Shown one piece after another: positions 1-5,380 of a DNA stretch of 5,380 bases. Location: assembly GCA_003164075.1 (NCBI GenBank), contig PLRZ01000646.1:375-5754 (forward strand), read 5' to 3'. Position numbers and translations under genes: made by a program. The notes under the pieces were generated by a model. It searched no databases and was not told the origin of the DNA. It saw nothing but the letters and a program-made list of their open reading frames with translations. Position 1 is the first letter of the stretch. Each line of letters begins with the position of its first letter. The DNA comes from Bryobacterales bacterium. Its GTDB lineage: Bacteria; Acidobacteriota; Terriglobia; Bryobacterales; Bryobacteraceae.

Positions 1-2
1 TT

Positions 3-728
3 ACCTCCCAGGGTGCGCCCAAGAGCCTGCACCTGGAGGGCAAGATTACCAGGATCTCATATACCTATCCTCAGGACCGCTCGCCCTTAGAGGTCTACCG
101 CAATTATGAAAGCGCCCTGAAGCGCGCCGGGTTTGAGACGGTGTTTACCTGCGGCGGCGATGCCTGCGGGGTGGCCAGATTTCACATGACCGCCGACTGG
201 TCCGACACCTGGTATGGCGCCGGCCACTGGCAGTTCTCCGGCAAACTGGCGCGCCCGGAAGGGGATATCTATGTCAGCCTCCATGTGGCGCCGGGCACGA
301 CAAATCTGGACATCATTGAAACCAAGCCCATGGAAGGAGGGCTGGTGACAGTCAATGCGGCCGCGCTGAAGGGCGATATCGGCAAGACCGGCCACGTGGC
401 CGTCTATGGCATCTACTTCGATACCGGCAAGGCGGATACCAAGCCGGAGTCCGCGGCGGCCCTGCAGGAGATTGGCAAGTTGCTACAGCAGGATCCGAAC
501 CTCAAGCTGTACATTGTCGGCCACACCGACAGTGTCGGCGAGTTCCAAATGAACATGGACCTGTCGCGCCGGCGTGCGGAAGCAGTCCTCAAAGCACTGA
601 CTACCACTTACGGCGTGGCGCCGGACCGGCTCCAAGCCTACGGGAACGGTCCGTTGGCCCCCGTGGCCTCGAACAGGGACGAGGAAGGCAGAGCCAAGAA
701 TCGCCGCGTGGAACTTGTCGAGCGGTGA
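3..728 (+). CDS. OmpA-family outer-membrane protein with DUF4892-like N-terminal region, 3' part only
   Basis: The frame is open from the window edge, so the true start lies upstream; 241 residues are visible. Residues about 1-60 (TYPQDRSPLEVYRNYESALK, then a GFETVFTCGGDACG stretch) resemble the DUF4892-type region found ahead of OmpA domains in some Gram-negative bacteria. Residues about 134-241 form a complete OmpA C-terminal peptidoglycan-binding domain: a YFDTGKAD strand, GHTDSVG at 173-179, then LSRRRAEAV at 187-195 and a KNRRVEL ending. Asp176 and Arg191 are spaced 15 apart like E. coli OmpA D271 and R286, which bind the diaminopimelate of peptidoglycan. The expected role is anchoring the outer membrane to the cell wall from the periplasm. 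No transmembrane barrel is visible in this part. The OmpA domain is certain; the DUF4892 label is from memory of the family and less sure. It converges on the broken gene at 934-2065. Confidence 0.92.
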   Translation, partial: TSQGAPKSLHLEGKITRISYTYPQDRSPLEVYRNYESALKRAGFETVFTCGGDACGVARFHMTADWSDTWYGAGHWQFSGKLARPEGDIYVSLHVAPGTTNLDIIETKPMEGGLVTVNAAALKGDIGKTGHVAVYGIYFDTGKADTKPESAAALQEIGKLLQQDPNLKLYIVGHTDSVGEFQMNMDLSRRRAEAVLKALTTTYGVAPDRLQAYGNGPLAPVASNRDEEGRAKNRRVELVER

Positions 729-933
729 CCCGCGCTGCCGCACGAAGGTGTTGCGTCTTTAGTAGACGGCCATGTGGAAGCCTCGCCCCCGGTTTCCGAG
801 TCGCGCATCAATCGGCCCGAAGCTTACCAGATGGGGACTGCGGGCTTGCGTCGGCCGGTAGATCAGCGGGATGGGCGTTTCCCAGCCAAGTGGGTTATCG
901 ATGGCTCCGGTTTGCGGTTCATTGAACGCCGGG

Positions 934-2065
934 CTAGCATGCTCTGGGGACTGTGACGACGCTTGTCCGAAGTTCCAGTTGAGCCGTGGGCGACGAACCT
1001 GAAGCGATGAACTCGGGGAGAATTCGAATATCTGTTGAAATATCGTTGAGGAAGAATCGGCCTTTGGGTGCGCGTCCGGAGCGCAGATCGGCCACATCGG
1101 GGCCGGTGCGGATCGGGTCGAGACTCGACGAGATGAGGTCCGGACATTCCTTTGCCGGTTGCTTAACGCCAGTCAGATAATCCGAGAGTAGATGAATTAG
1201 TTGTAGATATGTAAGTGGATCACCGCGCATCTCCCGAAAGATGAAGGATTTCCGGAATAGGTTCACATTTTGAGGTGCTGACAGTGCCCACTCGGTGTCA
1301 ACATACAGCTCCCCTCGATACTCTTCCGCCGGATCGAAGTGTTTTTCACGACTTATGAGGCACGCATAGCGAAACAGGTTTAGCGCGAACGGATTTGTGG
1401 AGACTAATCTAGCAATATTGTCGTCGATAAACAACGCTGCACCGTGAAGGGAATCGTCCGCGGCGCAGGCGTTTGAGAATGAAAAATTAGCGGCTAATGG
1501 GTCCTCGCTTCCGTCCGACCGTTTAAAAGGGCGCCTCAGCCCAGTCGCGTATATCGTCTTGCAACCAGGAAAACAGCTCGCGTGCTCCTGCCTGTTCACG
1601 AACTCATGGAGACGTGCCACTAAGCCAACGAACTTAATCAGGTCCTCGATCTCCACTTGGATTCGAGCGCGGAGGTCCGTCGCGAAACGCCCTTCACCGC
1701 CATCACCTTCGTAAAGCCGGATATCCAGAAGTTCTGAAATGTCCTTCACCGTGAAGCCGTGTTTCCCCGGTTGGCCTACAGACGGCATCAGCGAATCCGG
1801 AAGATCAAGAGTCAGGATGATTGCATCATTTATGCGTTGACACGACATGTTTCGCGGATATGCTGCTGGGAGGGCACTCAACTCTGCGTTCATAAGTCGA
1901 ATAGCCTCCTCTAGCTAGGACCTGTAACCGATCAATCGCCGCTCGGCCAATCGTCGTGCGCACGTCATTGCTCCCCGTCTCCAAGTGGGCGGAGAACCCG
2001 AGCAGGTCAATAACTGCCGTAGCGCAGTACCGTACGTCCGACGGATCGCGCGCCATTTGGTTCAT
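934..2065 (-). pseudogene. Frameshifted uncharacterised gene with an N-terminal VIDLLGFS motif (two overlapping frames)
   Basis: The N-terminal part runs from 2065 to a stop at 1826 and the rest from about 1910 to a stop at 934, in the next frame. The first part carries AVIDLLGFSAHLE (residues about 16-28 from Met at 2065), a motif seen near the start of many uncharacterised bacterial proteins. The second carries RINDAIILTLDLPDSL, which fits the FSDSIIIS-like strand those proteins have some 50 residues later. The frames meet at CTAGCTAG (1911-1918). With one CTAG copy the reading becomes IDRLQVLEEAIRLMNAEL, with no stop, giving 375 residues. I chose Met at 2065 because the residues between an alternative ATG at 2140 and this point do not look protein-like, but the 2140 start has a GGAGGG about 12 bases upstream and cannot be excluded. 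The function is unknown to me. An assembly error would also explain the break. Confidence 0.72.
1911..1918. repeat. Tandem 4-bp duplication CTAG-CTAG at the frameshift
   Basis: Two adjacent CTAG copies lie exactly where the reading frame of the 934-2065 gene breaks. Removing one copy turns the minus-strand codons into GTC CTA GAG GAG GCT ATT CGA CTT ATG, which joins the upstream and downstream open frames. CTAG is self-complementary, so fill-in of a 4-base 5' overhang followed by end joining would create just this duplication. Replication slippage is an equally simple origin. The duplication is seen directly; its role as the inactivating lesion is inferred. Confidence 0.75.
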
Positions 2066-2267
2066 CTCGATCACTTTAGCACGGGACGGCGCGTGGCCTT
2101 GGCATCCTAAAGCATCGCCACTTGGCAGTATTGTCCCCATCCCGCTGAACTGCCCTCCGCCTGAAACGCCCGAAAAACGGCCATCTGGGAAGTGTCGGCT
2201 ACGGCGAGACCGTCGCCCACTCGGAGGCGGCCCGACAACCCGTGTGCCAATGGTCCAACAGGTTCGG

Positions 2268-2665
2268 TTAGATGGGCATCAATACTTCGAGCGCCGACCC
2301 CGGCCACCGACGCATACCTCGATCGAAGCTGATCGGACGAAAATCCGCCTCCACAGCGAATGCGGCCAGATATGCGTCTATCCACGTGCTGCCGCTTGCC
2401 GCGTTCATCCTCATCCAAGAAAGCCAGGCGCTCTCGATATTCGCAGGTTCCGGTTCGACGCGGACACGTTCATCGGCAACGGGCTGAGCATATCCTCATT
2501 CATCACCTTCGGATTGGTCAGAAGGCGGAGGAACGCCATTTGGGTAACGCGGCAGAAACAAATCGGAGCGGAAGCGGAATCGAACCACTGGCGGGCAGTT
2601 GCGCGATCTTCGTGCCGGTCCGCTACGGCGGCGGCCCAGACGTTCACGTCGGGAAGGCAGACAAC
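2268..2665 (-). pseudogene. vapC: Decayed VapC-type PIN-domain ribonuclease toxin, split by a frameshifting deletion
   Basis: The head (2665 to about 2477) reads CLPDVNVW, then AVADRHEDRATARQWFD and CRVTQMAFLRLLTNPKVM. This is the standard first half of a VapC toxin of the DVNVW group, with the first metal-binding Asp at about 2650. The second half continues in another frame from about 2477 to a TAA at 2268-2270: ADERVRVEPEPANIESAW, TWIDAYLAAFA and ISFDRGMRRWPG, which supply the later PIN acidic residues (the Asp of WIDAY and of SFDRG). Together they give about 132 residues against a usual 140-145. The missing piece corresponds to the helix normally between the TNPxVM...SP region and ADERV, so a small out-of-frame deletion near 2477 is likely. 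No start codon of its own is visible: the frame enters from the VapB remnant, and the only in-frame GTG lies inside the DVNVW motif. VapC proteins are Mg-dependent RNases that cleave tRNA or rRNA; this copy cannot make a full PIN fold unless the break is a sequencing error. Confidence 0.82.
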
Positions 2666-2800
2666 GTCAGCCGGGAGGTCATCGATCTCAGCGCTGCTCA
2701 GCGAATGTAATGAACCCGGGCGGTTCGACCGGATGAGCGGCAATGACACGCGGACACGCGGCCCTTCACCTCGGCGGGCGTTCAACCTATAGGACGACAC
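2666..2800 (-). pseudogene. C-terminal remnant of a VapB-type antitoxin, fused in frame to the vapC remnant
   Basis: The residues read RVSLPLIRSNRPGSLHSLS followed by SAEIDDLPAD. They resemble the toxin-binding tail of the antitoxins encoded just ahead of DVNVW-type VapC toxins, with the typical LPLIRS.RPGSL and AEID pieces. The DNA-binding N-terminal half is missing: upstream, in all three frames toward the PIN-like gene ending at 2840, I see nothing VapB-like. The normal stop between antitoxin and toxin is also absent, so the two run together as one open frame. A TGA sits one frame away at the junction, which would fit loss or gain of a base there. The first in-frame start is a GTG at 2800, which I do not think is real. 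The identification rests on motif resemblance and on position immediately before VapC. Confidence 0.6.
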
Positions 2801-2810
2801 AGGCCGTCCT
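2791..2810. repeat. Perfect 6-bp inverted repeat (AGGACG...CGTCCT, 8-base loop) past the PIN-like gene
   Basis: The arms are at 2791-2796 and 2805-2810, about 30 bases beyond the stop of the PIN-like gene. The position suits a transcription terminator for the IrrE-PIN operon. No T-run follows on either strand, so intrinsic termination is doubtful. It also marks the boundary between the intact operon and the truncated antitoxin remnant. It may be chance. Confidence 0.28.
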
Positions 2811-2839
2811 CACAGAACGATAGCAGTGAATATCGGCTA

Positions 2840-3583
2840 TCAACTGGTTGGCTCTTGTAAGGCCGGAGTAATTCGACTCAGAACGATCCGCTCGTCAAAT
2901 TTCTCCTGAGGCGCATTGGACCCGAGCGGTCGTTGGCCGGAGCAGGCGAGCCTGGCATAGAAATGAGGAAGTCCGTCTTGGAAGGAGTGGCCAGTGAAGC
3001 ACGGGTGATTCCGTTCTCCTATCTTGTCCAGGACCTGGCGAATGGCGTCACATTCGGCGGCAGTAAGCAGCGCTGCCTGATGGGCGAACACCACAAGATC
3101 CCAAAATCGCAGAACGGGCCGTGGAATCGTCTCGCCTCGTCGAACGAGTCTGGAAACTGCGGTCGTGTCGTTCGTTACGACAAGAGCATCGAGAACTATA
3201 GAGGCGGCATGGGTAAACGCTTCACCCCGGTCTACAAAATCGTAAAGGCGCGTGCCCTCCGAGTCGATTTGGCGAATCCAAGAATCGGCCGCGCCACCAA
3301 GAAATGGCGCGAGCAAATCATGATCGACAATCGCGAGCGTTCCATTCCGCAGCGCCTTTTTGAACTGTTCGCGCCGACCGCGGAACTTGGGGACGTTCTC
3401 GACGATAGACAAGACCTCAGATTCGACGGCTGGCACAATGGCGGATTTAACAGCGAAGTCGGACCGGAGGGAGCGAAGAATACGAAACTGCCCGGATGCG
3501 ATGATCTGGAGGACAACTGAACTGTCGAAGATCAGGACCTTAGACTTCTGTTGCAGGACCTCCGAACCCTGAGGATTGCTCAT
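2840..3583 (-). CDS. PIN-like (DUF3368-like) predicted nuclease, second gene of the IrrE-PIN operon
   Basis: This 247-residue protein starts with a short leader and then KVLIFDSSVVLQI, a PIN-type first strand with Asp20. Glu54 or Glu56 in AVESEVL is a candidate second acid. DRGEAFTHAASI (118-129) matches the GEAxA helix of DUF3368-like PIN proteins with Glu121, and LVVTNDTTAVSRLV (134-147) is the last catalytic strand with Asp139. The segment after it (about 158-190) resembles the helical end of those toxins; about 195-247 is an extension I do not recognise. The expected activity is metal-dependent RNA cleavage. The ATG overlaps the stop of the upstream gene as ATGA (3580-3583), and no Shine-Dalgarno sequence is visible before it, so translation is probably coupled to the IrrE protein. 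That arrangement, and the intact acidic set, favour a functional toxin or effector partner. The PIN fold is well supported by motifs; the DUF3368 subgroup is less certain. Confidence 0.8.
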   Translation of the reverse strand: MSNPQGSEVLQQKSKVLIFDSSVVLQIIASGQFRILRSLRSDFAVKSAIVPAVESEVLSIVENVPKFRGRREQFKKALRNGTLAIVDHDLLAPFLGGAADSWIRQIDSEGTRLYDFVDRGEAFTHAASIVLDALVVTNDTTAVSRLVRRGETIPRPVLRFWDLVVFAHQAALLTAAECDAIRQVLDKIGERNHPCFTGHSFQDGLPHFYARLACSGQRPLGSNAPQEKFDERIVLSRITPALQEPTS

Positions 3584-4812
3584 GCAGCAACAGGTTCGAT
3601 CAGGTCGCCGAACCTGTCAGCGAAAGTGTATCGATCCATCATTAGCAGTTCCGAAGCCTTTCCGATACTGATTTCGCCCACATTCAGCGTCTCGATGACC
3701 TGCTTGACGTAGCCAGCCGGAAGACGCAAGGAGCGCGCGCCGACGGTAGTACCGCGATTCTGAGCTATCCATTTAGGAGATTCGCCAGCTTCCCGTCGCA
3801 AAAACTCCCGCGTCGACCACGCATGATAGCTGATCTCTTTCAGCGCGGCGCTGCAATCGTAAGTCAGATACTGCTGAAGCTGGTCTTCAGAAATGAATCC
3901 CTCGTCATAGGCTGCGCTAAGGAGTGCCGCCTGTTCGACATGGATGGACGCAATGAGTCTCGCAATGTCCTGCGCCGTTAGGCATTGCCAATGGAGGCCC
4001 AATTGGTTCGTATAATGCACGAGGACTGCCCTGGGGACAAGGCATTCGCGAGCAAAAGCACGGGCGCGCACCTCCGAAAGCCCTGGAGCAGCCTTCGACC
4101 AATCACGGAAATCCAGTGAAACAGGGTCGTTTTCGAGATCGAAGATCGCGTGGCAAACCTCATGAAGCACTGTTTCATTGCGCCGAAACCAAGTCGACTT
4201 GAAGGTGTTTGCAAACACGCACGGCCTTAGGTCGCCCTCACGGCCTATGTCGAAACAGCAGCCCTCCAATGACGATTTTGGTACTGGACTTTCGATTACG
4301 ACGACGCCCACTTGACGAAGTCGTGGCCGAATCAATTCTCCAATTCCGGCTTGACCGTGGTCAAGATTCGCTGCCGCGCGGAAGCTAAGCGCAGCATCCC
4401 TGCCTTGCACCGCCGGCGGCGCCGAGCGGTCCACCGGCTCGAGAACTGCTTGTGCAACCGCCCTCCACGCGCGCGAACTGCGACTGCCTCGGATGGCTTC
4501 CAACTGCGCCATGAAGAAGCCCAACCGGCGCACCAAACCTACAAACTCTCGATCCGCGTCGCTAAGGTCGTCGCTGCGCAGCTTGTACCAAATGGCCGGA
4601 GCTAAAGAGGCGCCGTCCGCATCATGTACCGGGCCCTTCGCCAGAAGACTCTTCTCGCTGACGCCTAGGACAGCCGTCATTTCGGGAATCACGAACCGTG
4701 GAATCGGGTGCTTCCCGTCAATCCACTCGCGAAACTGCTCCGCCGGAACCCGCAACAGGCTGGCGCAAAACTCAGGGCTGAGACGCGTCGCCTCAATGAC
4801 TTGCTTGAGCAT
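3580..4812 (-). CDS. HTH/ImmA-IrrE-type zinc metallopeptidase with UPF0175-like C-terminal segment, first gene of the IrrE-PIN operon
   Basis: The protein has 410 residues and three recognisable parts. Residues about 1-56 form a divergent XRE-like helix-turn-helix (LSPEFCASLLRVPAEQFREW, then a GKHPIP turn). Residues about 155-262 are the DUF955/IrrE peptidase core: HEVCH at 217-221 gives the two zinc His and the catalytic Glu218, and SEVRARAFARECLVP at 246-260 is the usual third-ligand helix, with Glu247 the likely ligand. Residues about 366-401 (AGYVKQVIETLNVGEISIGK, then ASELLMMDRYTFADRF) resemble the UPF0175 antitoxin helix-turn-helix. The ATG at 4812 has AAGGA seven bases upstream. Relatives such as ImmA and IrrE/DdrO-peptidase pairs cleave helix-turn-helix repressors; here the HTH is in the same chain, as in COG2856 proteins predicted to act in toxin-antitoxin systems. 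The likely role is operon regulator and control partner of the PIN-like protein, with cleavage target unknown. It is intact, and its stop overlaps the next start by four bases. Confidence 0.92.
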   Translation of the reverse strand: MLKQVIEATRLSPEFCASLLRVPAEQFREWIDGKHPIPRFVIPEMTAVLGVSEKSLLAKGPVHDADGASLAPAIWYKLRSDDLSDADREFVGLVRRLGFFMAQLEAIRGSRSSRAWRAVAQAVLEPVDRSAPPAVQGRDAALSFRAAANLDHGQAGIGELIRPRLRQVGVVVIESPVPKSSLEGCCFDIGREGDLRPCVFANTFKSTWFRRNETVLHEVCHAIFDLENDPVSLDFRDWSKAAPGLSEVRARAFARECLVPRAVLVHYTNQLGLHWQCLTAQDIARLIASIHVEQAALLSAAYDEGFISEDQLQQYLTYDCSAALKEISYHAWSTREFLRREAGESPKWIAQNRGTTVGARSLRLPAGYVKQVIETLNVGEISIGKASELLMMDRYTFADRFGDLIEPVAA

Positions 4813-4819
4813 CTGATAG

Positions 4820-4824
4820 TCCTT
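4820..4824 (-). promoter_or_regulatory. Ribosome binding site of the IrrE-type gene
   Basis: Read on the minus strand this is AAGGA, seven bases before the ATG at 4812. It supports that start over later in-frame Met codons and implies that translation of the two-gene unit is initiated here, since the second gene has no such site. Confidence 0.65.
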
Positions 4825-4884
4825 AGTGGTTTAACAAAACTCTCCGGCAAGGCCCGACGGCGCGCAAAGGCTGCAAGGTTCCAC

Positions 4885-4918
4885 GGAGCGCCGGCGGCTC
4901 CCTCACATATTTAATATA
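4885..4918 (-). promoter_or_regulatory. Candidate promoter/operator region of the IrrE-PIN operon
   Basis: Two symmetric elements lie 70-105 bases ahead of the IrrE start. One is a GC-rich quasi-palindrome, GGAGCGCCGGCGGCTCC (4885-4901), with GGAGC/GCTCC arms. The other is an AT-rich perfect inverted repeat, ATATT-T-AATAT (4907-4917), in an otherwise GC-rich stretch. On the minus strand the AT-rich element offers TATATT or TATTAA as a possible -10, but I find no good -35 at the right distance. An operator for the encoded helix-turn-helix is a reasonable guess. The symmetry is seen; the function is inferred. Confidence 0.28.
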
Positions 4919-4968
4919 CGGCAATTCTGACAGAAACTTTGGTCCGTAGCGGCGGGAGGTTGCGACGT

Positions 4969-5072
4969 TCGCCACCAGATCCCCCACTCGTTCGCCTCCG
5001 CAACTCCCCTTACAGAACCACTACCGGATGGTACAAATTCGGCAGCACCGCTTCCCCGATCGCCACCAGATC
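4969..5072. repeat. 13-bp direct repeat TCGCCACCAGATC flanking the end of truB
   Basis: Exact copies lie at 4969-4981, just past the truB stop, and at 5060-5072, inside the truB C-terminal coding region where it encodes DLVA. With flanks the match is 17 of 19. It could be a remnant of a partial truB-end duplication from an insertion, or coincidence. Confidence 0.4.
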
Positions 5073-5380
5073 GCCCTGCCGCGTCAGCGCCTTCACATAC
5101 TTCGCCGCCGCGTCCGACCGGAATGGCGACGCCGGGAAGTTCCGCCCGTGCCGTATGTGCGCCACCGTCACATCGTCCACATACACGCCGGGCATTCCCG
5201 GCAGCAACTTCGACGCGGGCACCATGGCATCCACCAGCCGATCGTCCGCGGCCAGCGATTGCAGTTGCTCCAGCGTGCGCGCATCGCCGATCTCGAACTC
5301 CGCGCTGGCCGTGCGCCGCAGTTCCTCCAAGTGCGCGCCGCACCCCATGAGTTGCCCCAAATCGTGCGCCAGCGAGCGCA
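5010..5380 (-). CDS. truB: tRNA pseudouridine(55) synthase TruB, C-terminal part only
   Basis: The frame is open through the window end, so the N-terminal catalytic part with the active-site Asp is outside; 122 residues are visible. They begin RSLAHDLGQLMGCGAHL, then EELRRTASAEFEIGDARTLE, the conserved TruB stretch following the GTYIRSLA motif, where the RRT segment lies near the tRNA T-arm. The remainder (ASKLLPGMPGVYVDDVTVAH, RHGRNF, AIGEAVLPNLYHPVVVL) corresponds to the small C-terminal RNA-binding region. TruB makes pseudouridine 55 in the T-loop of nearly all tRNAs and also helps tRNA fold. It is a core gene usually found with rbfA, infB or rpsO; none is visible here. The IrrE-PIN operon follows on the same strand after 197 bases, and I see no convincing terminator between them. 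Confidence 0.96.
   Translation of the reverse strand, partial: RSLAHDLGQLMGCGAHLEELRRTASAEFEIGDARTLEQLQSLAADDRLVDAMVPASKLLPGMPGVYVDDVTVAHIRHGRNFPASPFRSDAAAKYVKALTRQGDLVAIGEAVLPNLYHPVVVL

Noticed and set aside
735..762. Possible terminator after the OmpA-family gene (CAC-GAAG-GTG hairpin followed by TCTTT)
   Set aside because: The stem is only three to five pairs with an internal mismatch, and the T-run is short and interrupted.
759..1097. Minus-strand frame between the OmpA-family gene and the broken gene, with a readable WETPIPLIYRPT stretch
   Set aside because: I recognise no family; most of it overlaps the better-supported 934-2065 frame, and the remaining part has no start or context.
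1956..2792. A 278-codon open frame on the plus strand across the decayed region
   Set aside because: It runs opposite to recognisable VapC, VapB and VIDLLGFS coding sequence, and its translation is arginine/proline/serine-rich without any family motif; it is an antisense shadow.
2933..3520. A 195-codon plus-strand open frame opposite the PIN-like gene
   Set aside because: The minus strand carries a convincing PIN motif set and an operon overlap; the plus-strand product has no recognisable domain.
4954..5009. Inverted repeat GGGAGGTTGCG...CGCAACTCCCC as a truB terminator
   Set aside because: The arms have mismatches and are about 34 bases apart, with no T-run after the stem.
4903..5343. A 146-codon minus-strand open frame overlapping truB
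   Set aside because: It is another frame of clear truB sequence, rich in Gly/Ala/Arg as expected from GC-rich shadow frames.
1..5380. CRISPR array, tRNA, rRNA or insertion sequence
   Set aside because: Reading through the window I saw no regularly spaced repeats, no tRNA- or rRNA-like segment, and no transposase or integrase frame.

Overview
The window looks like a piece of a bacterial chromosome of moderately high GC content. Two ordinary chromosomal genes lie at its edges. Between them is a block of toxin-antitoxin-type and uncharacterised genes, part intact and part decayed. The visible protein families are a DUF4892-like/OmpA outer-membrane protein, TruB, a VapC-type PIN toxin of the group that reads DVNVW near its start, and a long HTH-IrrE protein. 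These suggest a Gram-negative soil or environmental lineage. Acidobacteriota (Bryobacter/Solibacter-like) is my best guess, from general resemblance only and with low confidence.

Layout: 3-728 (+) is the 3' part of an OmpA-domain lipoprotein or envelope protein, cut by the window start. 729-933 is the gap between convergent genes; I see no gene in it and no convincing terminator. 934-2065 (-) is an uncharacterised gene split into two overlapping frames. The break falls on a tandem CTAGCTAG at 1911-1918, and removing one CTAG joins the halves into one 375-residue protein. 2066-2267 is a gap in which I recognise nothing. 2268-2800 (-) is a decayed vapBC-type pair: a VapB tail fused in frame to a VapC head, with the VapC C-terminal half continuing in another frame. 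2840-4812 (-) is an intact two-gene unit whose members overlap by ATGA: an HTH/IrrE-type zinc peptidase (410 residues) followed by a PIN-like protein (247 residues). 4813-5009 is its leader, holding a good ribosome binding site, an AT-rich palindrome and a GC-rich quasi-palindrome. 5010-5380 (-) is the C-terminal part of truB, cut by the window end.

The working unit is the IrrE-PIN pair. The first protein has an N-terminal DNA-binding helix-turn-helix, a central HEVCH zinc-peptidase domain and a C-terminal segment that reads like a UPF0175-type antitoxin helix-turn-helix. The second looks like a DUF3368-type PIN nuclease, and UPF0175 and DUF3368 proteins are well-known neighbours in predicted toxin-antitoxin pairs. 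My inference is a toxin-antitoxin or defence-like module in which the first protein both regulates the operon and restrains the PIN partner, with the peptidase as a possible release switch. The two broken genes beside it suggest a locus that gains and loses such genes between truB and the OmpA-family gene.
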